DNA of 64,000 nucleotides from Trematomus loennbergii (lineage: Eukaryota; Chordata; Actinopteri; Perciformes; Nototheniidae), in the NCBI GenBank assembly GCA_012861695.1, contig JAAOOA010000016.1, positions 22,233,202-22,297,201 of the forward strand, written 5' to 3'. Positions within the stretch are counted from its first letter, which is position 1. Each line of letters begins with the position of its first letter. The notes under the pieces are model-generated. The model saw nothing but the letters and a program-made list of their open reading frames with translations. It searched no databases and was not told where the DNA came from. This document shows positions 27,115-42,100 of this stretch, one piece after another. Position numbers and translations under genes: made by a program.

Positions 27115-30100
27115 CCACACACACACACACACATCCATACACAAAGGAACCACTTAACACTAGATCTCACTACATCCCCTCGAACTGAATCAATGCAGGA
27201 GCTTTTCCTGGTATTCAGCACTGTAACAAACCCACATGAACACAAAAGGGGTTTGCGTACTGCAGCTCAAAATCCCTCTCCAATGGCTTCCTGGATGTTT
27301 GTGTTTTAATACCGTTTTTCTTTTAGATGTAAAACCTTTTTATAATTCAAAATGGGTAGAAGGAATTATTTGATACTTCTCTTCCCTTTAGACTCAAACC
27401 AATATGATCTTCAGAGGGATGACAAAGCAAAAAGGAAGTCAAATGTTTAATCAACGAGGTAAAATAAAAACGACTAAATGACAATGAGGCTAAATCTCCA
27501 TGACTGAGAAAATAATTACCGTTTAATAACCTAGTCGAATATGGATAAAACAAAAGTGTTCATTCATTTATGTTTACTTTGACAATACATTCAATCAAAA
27601 TGTAAAATGTAAATGTCTATGAAACCCAGCAGAATGACAAAAGTAGAGTAAAAAATGATGAATTATGGGAAATTCAGAATGACCATAAAAGTCTATTAAT
27701 CATCACAAGAATCCTACTTCAGTATAAGGCTAACGTGCTAACTCATCATTAGTTAGATTTAACCCAGCAATAAAATGCAACAGTTGCTCTTGGCTCAACA
27801 GTAGCTTCCCCTGAAAAAGCAGCAGTTTGGGGTCCACAGTCTGCCAGATGGACGCATCATCTCTTACATGAGGAGGAGGAGAAACGAGCCATTAGATCCC
27901 CGTTTCTTTTGTTCTCCGCTCTTATCTATCAGCTAGAGTGCTTTTTACAACATGCCCCTGAGGCTGTGCGAGCGGACGGGTTGATCCTGCTGCTCCTCTC
28001 AAAAGGTGGAGGCAGGTGGGCTGGGGAAGCCTGACCCCAAAACCCCCGCCAACCACCCCATAACCTCAGGGCTCTGCTTCACACTGCAAAAGTTCACAAC
28101 CACACACATGTCATTCAGTTCAACTAAAGTCAGTGCCATTATGACCTCCTTGAGGCCTCTTCAAATTAAGTTTGATTGTTTTACTGATTGTTCTTTCAAT
28201 TCTAATCTACAGTTTTTAACTAAGTTTAATTAACTTAATGACTTTCTTGCACTTAACAATTGTGTATTGGTTTTAGCTAATGACGATTTTCAGCAAATGT
28301 GTTTTCTTGCTACAACCTGGATGTAACAAAAACCGTGTTTCTTATAAGAATATACAGTATAAACACGCTTAAGAAATCATTTAAAAAGCTGGATTTGATT
28401 CATGTTTGCCCACAGAGCAGTGACACCTGCAGACATAACTCACATGCTCAGTGAGGTGATGGAAAAGAAGAACCCTGCTTCTGGCTTCCCCTTAATACAG
28501 CAGCTGAGTTGGCGCCTAAAAATAGCTCCCTTTCAGCATATGGGAACCAACTCTACATCATAACTGCCGCAAATTCCCCTCCACTTTATCTCACAGGCAC
28601 ACAACAAACACACAAAGTAAGCGCATGCAGAAATGTTTGTACACGTGTTATTTCGGTAAGCCAATGCTCAGTTCCTACTTGAGGCTGTGATTATATGATG
28701 ACTGCTGAGTGGTTCTGGGTGTAAACTGGAACACCATCGACATGAAGCCCTCTTGAGATAAAAAAAACAGTGGGGATGACTGTGCGCAAATATGTCTCAG
28801 AATAAGTAATGTTTTTGTTTACAGTAAAGCGGCTAACCTGTGGCATTAATGACACTTTTACTATAATACTTCCCTTGTTGTTTAGAATAAGGAAAAAGTA
28901 CAAGGTATGACTGTGCAGAAAATTATTAAAGTAGAAACATTTTTGATTTTAATAAATCAATTTTAGCCTCTTAATCAGGCTTAACTAATCTAAGTTTATT
29001 GTTTGGAATCTCCTTAACTTCATGAGTAATCGATTATCGATTATGAATATTCCTATCCTCATGAAAATGAGTGGATGTTACAATTTGTGTTACTAATCCT
29101 GCATTGCTACCATTCACACTATTAACAGCTTCTCATAAACTAAAACAAATATGGTTTCAGGGACAAAACAAGAGATTAAGTTAAACTCATTTTATAGTTT
29201 GAGCCACTAACTTAGTTATATTACCTTACTCTATTTCATTACGTTGTTTAACTGCCTGCTACTTATGTGATTGTCTAGCTAGTATGCTAGTTGCTACACC
29301 ATCATCAACAGGATATTTAGACTAGCTAGCATGCGAGTCTGCATGACAACACATTCAGCCTGCAGCTACGAGCACATGCCCTAATAAACTGATTTGCCCT
29401 TTCCTGATGCTAAAATAAGGAGCAAGACAATGAGTCAAGTCAAGAATAGGGAAATCCAGACTTAAATAACGAACATAAACAAAACATATGTTTGTATTTT
29501 TTGACTGAGATCTAGTTGAAGGATATCAAAATAACAGCTGCCTTCAGGCTTAAGCTGCAATAACAACCATGGAACAATCTTGTATCCAATATTTATGAAG
29601 ACAAAACCAAAAACAACCATTTATAGCTACAGTATGTTGCAGCTGACCCTTGTGCATGTATGAATGCAAGTGAGAGAGAGGCTAAGAGTGTGTACTGCAT
29701 CTGTGTTTGTGTTTCAGCTTCACTCTGGCCCAGTAACAGAGCACCTTTGTGAGGCTTGAGGTCAAGAAGGAAAAAGCCAAACGTTTTAAACCCCAAGCCA
29801 GGCACCAGTTGGATACGCTGAAAACTGGGAAGAACATTTAACAAAAATATTCTCAGGATGGTCTAAACATAATCCTCAGAATACTCTAGAGTGCATGATA
29901 ACCTATCCTACAGTACCTATTCCCAGAGTGTTGCCAAATAACCTTGCAAAGCTTTGGGGCCAGGCCCGCTCAGCATGAATGGTGCCCTCTGTCACCCTTT
30001 AAACAGTCAAAACAGAGCTCCCTGCCTTTAGACACACCCCAAGCCAAAGCAGTGGCAAACAGAGAACAGAAATGCTCTTATTTCCAAAATGGACTTCTAA

Positions 30101-33100
30101 AGCTGTTACTTAAAGTGTGGGAGCAGCAAATCATTGGAAAACCTCTACTGGAGCATATTTTCCAATAAAACTGCAAATCAACTAAAAGTAGCACCATCTC
30201 ATCAATTTGATTCCGTAGTATTTACATTGAATTTCACCAGATGCTCTCTAAGCCCAAATGTCATAAACCAGGATAAAGAGATTCACTTAGCAAGCTTTAA
30301 GAAAAGCCAGGAAAAGCAGAAAGAATTGTGTTCAGCTGCTGAATATCCATGTTACATCCTGCTGGAGAAGGCCAAACCAAGGCCACTAAATTAAAAGGAG
30401 GCCCAGTATATATTTGGACTGACCACCAGAGAAATGAAACCCTCAGTGTACTCTCCTGTGCCGAAATGACCAAGAGAACAGAACATTTAAAGGCGGACTC
30501 AAGAAAAAGAAAAGGATAATTGCTAACATGAACATTTCCCCTCACTCTTGGTTAGAAACTATGTTACTACATGTCATCATGTCTGTTTCTATGCAGCATT
30601 AAAAAATGCACGCTCATACAGACAAGCACATACATGCTTACAGCAGTTCAGCCTTGATCTGTTCAGCAGATTCTGAAATATAAGTCTGAAGCCTGTCTAG
30701 AGATTGACCTCCTCCTACACAATCTACTGCACCAGAACAATAACAGAGACTTTGAGCGCAGACACACACACAATAACATGAACGCTGAGATCCACTCAAG
30801 ATCAGCCCTAGAGAGCTATGAAATGAAAACCATTTTATTGAAGATCTTGTTTTGCGCCAATTCACATTTCACAATCTCAGCACGGAGTCAATCTCAATGG
30901 GTTTCCCATGTGGAAACACCAACTACTAGGGTTACATCTTGTACAGAAGTCAAGGGGAAGAGAGACTGAGTGGAAAAATGGTTAAGATGAGGGATGGGGG
31001 AGGAAAGGGACTAAAGAAGGTCCAAGGAAACGTCCTCAACGGTCTGCCTCTAGGAGGTTCAAGAAGGTTAATGAATTACTAATCTTTTGACACCAGAGGA
31101 ACCTTTGGGAGGAGGGCAACCTTTTTATTGAATGTGAGCCCTTGCTGACTTGCCAGACACTCTTAATGAAATATATAGCTTTTATAGAAGAGTCAACACA
31201 CCAGTATGGATTCTTCATTTGTAGACATTGGAGTGAATTCAACTTGAGATACCTGATTAAATGTTCTTTTTCTTTTTATGCTTCAATGAAGTAACAAAAT
31301 GACCATTTGCTCGGTTGATATACAGTCATAGCCTTACCTAGAGAGTGGTTACTAACCTGGGTGTAATTTAATTGAAGAGTCCCAAGTGAGATCAATTTAT
31401 TGAATCACAGGAAGCAACCAACCATACAAGGCTTCCACTTACTCTAAGTCCTCCTTCAAAGTGCTGAGTAGTACAGTAAATTGAAAACCTGCAAAGTCCA
31501 TTAGTCTAAGACCTGAATGGTTCCGTCTTCATCCATATGGCTGTGGAAATCTGATACCATTAAGCCACAAAACAACCACAGGAAAGGGAGACCACAGCAA
31601 AACCATATATCAAAGCCACTTCTCCTCCACATTACCTAAATAGGAATTGGCTCCTTTTGACTAGAGCAGCAACTGTGTGTGAGTCGGTACATGTGGTCCA
31701 TAAATAAGTGTTTAGACACATTTTAGTGCTGTTAAGTGTGTTTTCATAAAGTTAAGCACAGAGCGCTGCTAAAAGTCACTTTAATGTTAAAGTCGTTGTA
31801 CACAAAGCCTAAAAATGTGCCAGCGTCAAAATAGTTCCAACTTATGACAAAACAAGACCACACTAATGAATGAAGGTCTGCTAGATAGCCTTCCTTTTGG
31901 TCTCTAGCGCATACGAACCCAACACAAATAAGATGACAGTTGATATGTCCTGGTCACGAACACTTGATCTTTACTTGAATCTTAAAGCCTTCCTCTGATC
32001 ATTACTAATCTTAGATAGTGGCTTCGCTTTGATTTGATTAGAAGCAGCATTGATTGTAGTAACAACTCTAAATCTTATCACTGATAGTCTACTACTTGTA
32101 AATCAAAGATAGTGGGAGATTAAAGGGAAATTCTTAAAGAACCCAGATGATTCGAAGGGCAAACAATCAAGACGGTCTCATGACGTTTTATGTCATTCAA
32201 CCTCAAACTATTTGGCACTTCACAACAGGCAAGTCATTTTTTCCTAAGAACCATATTAAGATACAGTCGGTCTTTTGTCTTTTGACAGACACACAGCAAG
32301 CACAGCACTGATCTATGGGGGGTTTAACCTGTAGCTGATCTCTGGTCTGAGCCCGCAAACACCGGTGGTGAAACAACTTTGTGACCAGAATGTCAACAGA
32401 GCGATGCTGCGACACACAGATGAACAAAAACACCATAGACGAACAAGAGATTCATTGTTTGCTGACAAAATCCCCCGAAACTTAAAACAACTAAAATACA
32501 CAGTATGGGTTAAATGTCCGCAAAACAAATGAATACTGCCCTTAACTTGTGTTTTAAAAGACTACACCTGTTTACTCACATTCTGTTGAAATTATGAAAT
32601 TTTTTCAGAGCTATTGAGACTTTAACTTCACGACAAAACAATGACTAAGAATGCATAGAATTTCATATGTTGAGTTAACAACAAAGATGGGTATTATTGC
32701 ATAAACCTGCAGGATCCAGACGGTCCTGTCACAAAGATGGTCCCAGTTAATGTCCTTAACCTTTCCCCATCATCTCGTCATCCTTGACTCTGCTGTTCAC
32801 TGCTTGACCCCTAAAGCCAATGGCTCAAATCACTGAGTCTAAGAACGATAATTCTGCTAGCCATTTGAGGCGGCCTAGAGGGGCTTTTGAAGGCTTTGAA
32901 GGATAAACTCTATACAAAAGGCTGATTGTTTAAAAGCTGATGAGTGATTAACACGGTGTCTAGGACCAAGGCAAACCAGATCTAATAGAACCATTAACCA
33001 ACAAATGGCACTCTTCACTTGACTTCTGGGGCAAAATGTAAAATATATAGATACAGCAGATTTATTAACAGTCATAAAAACGCTAGGCTTCTTCAAGCAA

Positions 33101-36100
33101 TATCATATGACATGAAAATGTGTTCATCAGTTTCCAAGTAGGCAGGGCCGGCCCTGACCAATTTGCTGCCCTAGGCAAGATTTTAGCTGGCGCCCCCCCT
33201 ATTTTAAATAACACAAATACAAAATGAAAACCTATAATTGCACACAAAAACCATTATTTCAAAAAAAGAACAATTTAACATAAACCTCTGGTTTTTACTG
33301 TAAATTACATTAATTACAGCAGAGGAGCTGTCCTAATCAAGTGAAGAGAGGGCTGTAATCTACTTCCACATAAAAAATTACACTTGACCCGCCCCCTCGC
33401 TCCTCCCCCCGCAGCCCCGGCTCTGGGGGCACGGGGCTGGGGCAGTTCAACTTATCTGATTGGGGGGGTTTGCGCCACAGTTTATGGGTGCTGTATGCAA
33501 TCGGGAAATTGTTTTGTTGTGAAATGTAAATAAAAAAAGTTCAGCGCCCCCCATAGGTTGATGCGGCCTATACTGCCTGTGCCAAGGGCCGGCCCTGCAA
33601 GTAGGCCTTTAAAATTCACAATTTCTCTATTTACTAATGAGTACTGTCAAACTCTGTTATTATGTGTCATCAGAAAGCCACAGCCCCTGAGAATATGGGT
33701 CAAAAAGTGAAATCTGTGTGGGGAAATCTTTGTGTCAGTAAGTGCGGCTGCTTTGCTGTGATAACATTCCTAAACGCACTGCACTGTCGCAACAGCAAGC
33801 TGGGTCACGCTCGATTCCTGCTTATCATTAACACAGTTGAGACACTGTTGCAGCAGCGTAATGAATCATTGTCTCTCTGGATTGTTTAAATTTGCTAAAT
33901 TTACAGTTTTCATAACTGGATTAACCGTTACACACAGTGAAGAACTGACACTGTGCATTCAAGCAATACTGTCAGACAGCAGATTTAAACTAGAAAAAGG
34001 CAAGAAGTAAACATTTCAAGTAAAGCCTAAGAGCTTTACTTGTCAATGGTAATTTGACATTTGGTTGCAATGCCATATTTGTTTTGATCTGTGCTGAAAT
34101 ACTTGTGTTTGGTAGACCACCAGCAGAAACTACCACATATTGTTAATCTTTCACCTTACATTTCAAAAGACCCAACATCGATAATACAATGCTACAATAA
34201 TTCACTCGTCTTGGAGATGACATTAATTTGCACAATGTAAAGACCCTTACCAGGCTTTGTTTTAGCCGGTTTATCAGAATTTCAGGTCATGTTTAGACAT
34301 AGCATATTACATCTAGATTTAGTCCTATGATGGATCGTGCATTTGGATTAAACCAACTATTGGCATCTAGCCTTGGATATGGGCTTAATACTCTTGTCAA
34401 CATTGTTTGACACAAGCAAATCAACCATGTAGCGCGCTATATCTGCACACTGGAAATATGGTACAGTGATGCTCTAGACTCTAGAGTACAAGAGGACTAC
34501 AGCACAATATTTCCTCACGAGCAGCATAACTCCCACCTGCACTTACAGCTCTCCATAAGTCACTAAATATGCATTAAAGTGCAGCATGGGAGGACTGTGG
34601 GACTCACTTTCCCGTCATCAAAGAGCCCATTTTTGATCTTCCCTCCATGTTTAGTCTCCCACACACCCACACCCACCTCTTACATTTCCTCTTTGGTCTC
34701 AATCATTTCCTTTTGGTAAAGATAAATTGTGGTGAGAGCATGTTTCAGGGCCAGATAAGCCGATACCATGCAATGCAGTAAACGCACACAGAACATGAGA
34801 TAAGACTTCACTACATGTGAGTTCTATCCCCTTCACATCTCTCTGCTATAGGCTTATACATCTGTCTTGTAGGCATTAAGGTTATGCTGTGAGATTGTTT
34901 TTCGTAGTTTTGGTCTATTTCTGGGACACCTCGGAATGACTAAGGCTATATCAGGTTGTAAATTGAAGGGGAATTTGCTGCACAAGATACTTTTTGATAA
35001 GAGAAAAGTGTTGTCATGTGTGTCACATTCCTGCTGTCTCTGTATATTTAATAGGCCCTCTCAGCATCTGGATGGGTGTCATAATACCACATCACACACA
35101 GACACACACATCGGCAAATATACTCTGTTTATACTGCAAAGTACTGTATTTATGTGGCACATGCATTCAGTTCTGTGTGCAAGTCGAAGCTTTTTCCACT
35201 GTAACCTGAGGGGTAAAGCCACCTTCATCATGATTTTAACCAGCAACTGTGCAAAGAACAGCTTTCAACCTTCACTTTTGATCAAGCACAAAGAAGACAT
35301 GTGATATCTGACTTTGCAGATTGTTCAGCAGAAGGGAAATCTTACCTGATAGTAGTCTTTAATCTGCCTGATGAGAATAGAAAGGTTCTGGATGCGCAGT
35401 GTCGGGTCATTGTTCACCTTCTTGTTGGTCCTCTGCACCGTGGCCGTGGGATTTCTGTGGGAAAATAGCATTTGCTTGTTAGATCTGTTTGTAGTAAAGA
35501 TACATGTCAGCTGTGGATTTAGACGGACATATTTTAAAGTAATGTCGGTCACAGGCTTGTGTGAAACCACTTTGTTTCAGTTGACACCATGTTGCTTTAT
35601 GTGATAGAACGATCGTGTGTTTGGCTAAATCATTAGCAGCACAGCAACAATGGACCCTTGTCTAAGTAAGGTCAGTGCCATACCGTGTTAAAGGAAGCAG
35701 ACACACTCAATGCAGAGCAAATAGAAAACGCCGCCCTTAACTCTAGTGCACCAATGTTTCTCAGCGTTTAAATCTAATTCTTCAGTGATTGCAATCCAAT
35801 TGAAACATCTTTAACACATTAACATTTTAATGCTACAATAGAGACGAAATTCTTCAAGAAATCCTCTGTAGACTACTTCAAACTACTGAGCATGCATTTC
35901 AGTTATTCTCTGACTTTAACAATGTTCCCCATTTCATATTTCTAAATGAAAGAGAAGAAGTATCTTATTTGAATTTGCAGAATATAGAGCCTGTGATTTT
36001 ATCTGACTGTTTGTTGCCCAAGGGACATTCAAAGGAGCATGCGCGACAGCTGATGATATCACGGGTGTCAACATGTTTTAGGGAGCCTTGTAGACATTCC

Positions 36101-39100
36101 ACAAATTCACACAGTACCATCTCCCCAGTCGCTGCCATCTACAACAATCCAAACTACCTTTTGCATATCTATGGAAATGACTCAAACCTCATTCCATCTC
36201 AAACCTCTTTTAAAACACAGGAACACACAAGATAATTGGTTTAGGTAACTGATCCAAGAGATACATTTTCAGGCAATTTGTGTGTCTGTCATTCTGTCTC
36301 TTTTATGAGTTATGTGCTAAGTGCGTTAGCACTCTTTCGCTTAGTGCTAATTCAGAGGCTCGGTGTTAGACTTGTGTTTTGTTTCGGTAAAAATAGTTCA
36401 TATCGTCAGGTAGCTGAGTTTCTTCCGTTAAGTGGGTATGACACATTCATAGTTTGTTAAATGTTAAGAAGCCCTCAGACGCTGTTTCTTGCAAGATGTT
36501 GCCGGCGGGGGCACCGGGCTTAACAGGTTAAAAAGACTTATCCTAAGTGAGACCTGGGGCGTTAATGTGATATCTTCTGATCCTCCTTAGGGGCATTCCT
36601 ACTTCCCTGAAGAGAGGTGGTGACAAAGCAGCAACCCTAGAGCTGATAATGTTTCACCAAGTAATAAGGAGACACTTTAAATAGTGGACACTTGCGGTCA
36701 TACTCTGCATGCTTCAAATATCTGTGGCTCTGGGATCCTATCAAATTTGTAGTTCAGCATAATTGACAATTATACATTGTCAGATATCAAGTTAAATAAC
36801 GTGTTTCTATTTGAATAAATATATATTTTTGTAGCTGCATTTGACTGTTTAGACATTATATATTTTAGATTGTTAGGCACATGGATGTGGAACACATTTG
36901 CACATGTCAACATTTGTTTACCTTAAAACAAGCTCATGAGGGATAAGTAGCAAAGTCCCATCCACCCTCCCTAAAAACCCTGTAATAACTAATTCATGTT
37001 ACATTTCCTGTGTGACTGTCTGGAAAAAGAACATAACTCATGTTCTTGACATTTGTCGAGCTTCACACCAACATTGTAAAATAGCAGCTTTTCTTTTCTC
37101 CCGATATGCTCTTCAGACTTCAAAGCATGTACATCCTATGACCTATATATGAGGGTCAACATGCTCCAAGTAGGGGGAGGAGAGTCGTGAATGTATGCAT
37201 GCATGCAGTGTGTAGCACATGAGTAGTCATGCATATGTGTGCATGTCTGCATCTGCGCTCTTGCACTCCAGAATAGCTCGTCTGCTCGGGCTAGCAGCTC
37301 CATAAAGCTTAATCGTGAAATACCATGAAGACAGTATATAAATCAGGATTTTCTTTTATATGCGTCTTGTTCTGTTCTGAGTGAGGAGGTCAAAGGTGAA
37401 GGGTTCTTTATCTTCCTCAAAGACATTCGGCTGGGTGGATGCTTGCAGTCACAGGGGACTTCTGGTTGAATGACTCTTCCTAATCACTTCAACATGCTAC
37501 TGCTCCGTTTCTAGAAATAAGCAAGCATCTGCTGAATCAGTGTTTTATCTTTTCATGTTCTCACTTAACCAAACATGTATGTATTTGGTGCTTAAGTATC
37601 TTAACTCCTAAATAAAACTCTGATATAATATAATAATAATATATTATCATGCATCCAAACAGGGGCCTGTCTCTTAAATCAAATGGCTGCAGTGTGAATG
37701 TGTTAATTAGTCTTTTGATCAGCCTCCACCCTGATAAACACACACACACACTCATGCTAATCAGGAGGACACAGGGTTCTTTTTAATACTGGTCTAAATG
37801 AACAGTCATGTGACCCGCCATCTCCCCCCTCGACACACACTCAGCCCCTTTCGTGGTCCATAGTAGGGGGTCTATTTAACCCGTTAATTAAAAAGCACAG
37901 AGGAGGCTGTAATCCTGTCAGGGCGAGGAGGGTGGTGTCATAAATGCGGTGTGTGTGTGTGTGTGTGTGTGTGTGAGAAAGACAGAACATCTAAAAGGAA
38001 AGGGATGCTCATTCACACATTCCTTCACCATAAGACTAAGCCAAGAACATGGCCACCACAATAACATGAGCGTGTCGGTTCCACTACACACACACACCAC
38101 CGCTCATTTCTCCGACTCTGATGCCACACATGCAAGCACGCGACAGTCCGACCCCTCCTGTGGATCAGCAGGCGAATAAATACAGGGATTTAGAGCGCGA
38201 TCATGGGTCAAATCCCCCTTATTGCCTCCCTCCCTGTTCCTGCTGATACAGTAAACTTAAGACTTTAAATAGACAAATGGATTAGCCATAGACTGAACAG
38301 CCAGCAAGCCAGACAGAAAGTGAGCAAGTGAGCCAGACGGCCAGTCAATAAGCAGTCCGTCGCTGCTGTCGATCGCCATGAGAGCCTAGGGCCACCGGGC
38401 TTTCTCCTCTCATCTCCTGGCTTTGATTGGCTGGGTAGGTTAGAGAGTGTTGTTAACCTATATATGACAGGCTACATTACAGTCAGCATGGGCAGCCAGG
38501 CACACATACACACACTCACGCACACAAATGCGCACACACACACAAAGAACAAAAATGCAGGCAACATTTGGCCACGTGTTGGGGATAGAGCTTATGAGCT
38601 GTACTGTCCAAACACAGCGGGGGAGTATGTGTTTTGACTGTGTGTGAGGTGAGGTGACACACACAAACAGGAAGCTAAAGACCTACAGTAAGAGGAATCT
38701 GGGGGGGATGAGCTTATTAGCAGCAGTGATAAAGGTCAACAGTTCACTTTAGGATAATTACGTCGGTCTGTTCTGTTACATCCACACACAACAATAACAA
38801 ACTGTCTAAGCAAAGATACATTTAACAAAGATTGTTTTGTTTGTCAAGTTTCCACATTAGCTGACAAGCCAAAAGAACAAATTACTGGGACGTGATTTAT
38901 CATATTGAAAGAATTCACAGGATTGTGGGTTCAAATTGTCAGAATCGCTCAACTATGCATAGTTGCGCATGCACAAAATCCACGTGGCAGGAGTAATTCA
39001 AGAGAGTAATGGCTCAGTAAATCAAATTAAGAGTAAATCAGAGTACAACCTTATTCTAAGCAAGATAATTTTTTTGAATGTTTACACACCAGTTTCAATA

Positions 39101-42100
39101 ATTGGAATTCAGCCTTAACCTTGTTACAAACAAACCTTGTTATACTGGAGTCCTTGCTAACACACGCCTTTCCAAATGCAAGCTACAGTAGGCACAAACA
39201 GGCCGGCTAACCAGGAATTTTGTTAACTGAATGAATCTCAAATTAGTGGGGGAAAAAAAGGACCTTCATAAAGCATATGTTACGATGGCACCATTGATTT
39301 ACTTCAGAATTAGGGCAATAATGCATAATATATAAGGATACCACATAAAAATATTATTTTTGTAATGCACAGGGTACACAGGGTTCTCCTAGTTTACAAA
39401 ACATCACTCATTAGTCGTTAGCATGGCAGATATTTTCTTTGTATTTTGCTAATGTACAAGATTTCTACATCCTGTTCTCTGCATCCTCCACCCTTTTCCC
39501 ATGAGAGCCATAGCATACAAACAGCCCAGGCAGTGAGGATCTGACCATTGGTATGTGGTTCCCTTCACCCTATTTCCTTGTCTTGGCTTTTCTTGACTTG
39601 TTTCTCTCCTCTTTGTTTTCTGTTTCCACAGGGCCTCTTCCCATTCCTCTCATCTAGCATTGTATATCCATAGGGACTGCTGCTAAACCCATTCCTGTCA
39701 AACTGGATGTGATCTGATGCATTACTTTGCACTGGACTACAAGCTCTGAATCCATAAATCATTGATGCGATTCAATGTCTTAAATAACAGGCAAATTGCG
39801 TGTTTCATAATGGCTTACAGAGTACACCAAACAATTCCTTTAGTATGACAACAGAGTCATGTTAAACTGAATAACTTCCTCTTTTTATAAAAGAAATGTT
39901 GTACTTGGTCACGGATTAATTTTACAGTGCTGTTAATTCTCAATGTTAAGCTTCTGTTAATGAAACTCAAAACTTCCTGCAGATGCTTTACTGCAAAAGT
40001 CTTGGAGGGAACAGAAGGGATTATGCCCCTGAGCCACTGAAGGACCTGAAACATGAAGCAGATGGAGGAAGTATCAAGTTTGCATTAACAGCAAACAGCA
40101 GCTAATTTAATTAAATATAAAGCAGGGAAATGGGGCATACTAAATATACACCTGTCTCTAACAAGATCACCAGTCCAATTTCAATATCTATTGCTCGACA
40201 CATGCTGGAAAATGGTGCAACGCAGAAATCCCAACTAATCCTGGGGATGTTCCTTTAAATGTCGATCGCTAAGTCAGTTTGAGTCTGATTTGCTAGGGCA
40301 TAGAAACTAAGAGGAAAGCTAACAGAATCTAAAATCCTTAAATGGTCTTTAACGTGTCCTTAGTAGTGGGATTTTGAGTGCCTCACATTAACACAGCCTT
40401 GTTAAATGTTTTGTCTTCTCAAGGTCACAGCTGCTGTTTCCTGTCTGACTTGATATACATCCTCATGCGCCTGTGAGGCTGGCATGACACAGAGATGATT
40501 ATGAGGGATGCCAGATTAATGTGTGTTTCTACACTTTGATGAGGAGGGCTGCAGACCTCACAGTCCAGGTAGCAGCAGTAGGAGAAGCGAACAGACTGAC
40601 AGCCCAGCAGCAGCTCTGCCTCCCTCTTTCCTCTAGTCCAGCAGGAATCCCCTATGTCTGCTGTAACTCGCCCTAGAGACAGCAACAAAGGCTCCAACAT
40701 GCGGCTCAAAGAAAACACAGGAGGGAGAGCGAGTAGGAGAGCTGAGGTATGGACAGAAAGGGAGACACAAAGATGAGAAGAAAAAAGACTTGGCAGCGTT
40801 GAGTCTTTGAAGGGCAAAAAAAACAGTAAAAGAAAACGCCCATGATTTTTCTAGAATCAGAGGGAATGTCTTTAAATGTCTTATTTTTGTCCAAACAATA
40901 GTCCAAAATCAAAAGATATGTTGTGTCCATGACAAAGAAAAGGGGAACATCGTTTCATTTGAAAAGCAAGAACCATAATAAAAGACTGAAAGGATTAATT
41001 GTTTTACCTAACAATATAGCAGCACATTCATTTTCGTTGCAGCTCGAGTCCAATCTTTCATAAATGTAATTAACTAGGATAAATCATGTTTATGTTTGAT
41101 TACAGATTGGTTAAAAAGGCTACATAACAATATTTTAATGAAAGATACTGAATGCCTAAAGGTCTTAAATGTTTTCCCCTCACTTGATGCAAGACTAAAT
41201 TCATTAAAAAAGGAAGAGAGCTGACTCTTACGTTTCTTTAAAATGTGGCCTTTTATAAATGTGCCTGTTATAATAAAAAAGCGTTGCCAGATGGTACGTT
41301 AACTCACTAAATTAAGAAAGCCATAAAAAGAAAGCCACGAGCCAGTGTACAGTAGCCTCCATGTGTTGGTATAAAATTACCATGATGCATCTGATAGTCT
41401 ACAACAAAAGACCAACTGGGTCCTGGGCTTAAACCAACACACGTCATTCAGTGTCGTCCCCGAAAAGCAAAACTCTTCTAAAAAAGCTCATTGGTCGATT
41501 TCAGCGAGTGTTTGTGTATTCTGCATGATGTGTCGAAAAGTCAATTCTGTCATGAAAGGAAGTGATGACAGACAAAGTCCTGTGTATGTGAGCCTTCTCG
41601 TGGATTAACTGTAAACAGGCCTTGAGAGAAAAATAGACTTTCAAATCCTCATTCAGTATTAAAAGATCCATATTCACTGACTCATAGGTTTACTTCATGA
41701 TAGAAAACCACTGGCAAGCACCCCGTCTGCGTGTTATTAGCAGAAACATATGCAAATGAAAATACTGCAAGGGAAAGTTACGTTGACATTCTTAATACTC
41801 TCTCATATGTTCAGCCATTCATACAGATCAACAGACATGCACAGATCTGTCTTAGTACTCAAGCTAACAGAAACATTAACCTGTACAACATGCCTGACAG
41901 CATTCTTTTCATAATGCACTGTTTAACTCTTTGAACTCTCAATGTCTTTGCTCAAACTAGCTCATTTTCAGGGTCACACAACTTTACAGCGCAACAAAGT
42001 GCAAGTTATGATCCCCAAAAAAGAAAATTACTGGCTATGAAGGTTATGTAAAAATCAAGGACACTTTAAAATCGCCTTTTCTCTGGTAAAAGTGTATCTA

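Larger units (their letters stand above)
22045..35345 (-). other. ccdc88a intron 3, ~13.3 kb
   Basis: The largest intron. It holds a GTGC-rich patch near 22363-22392, (CA)n blocks at 26696, 26952 and 27084, a short transposon-like fragment at 26262, an ATCGAT pair at 29030, and the hAT-type element at 33143-33597. The open frames of up to 125 codons are low-complexity or unlike any protein I know. No nested gene recognised. Confidence 0.65.

Noticed and set aside
40425..40817. 130-codon minus-strand frame in intron 2
   Set aside because: Ser/Leu-rich, unlike any family I know, and not in phase with neighbouring ccdc88a exons.
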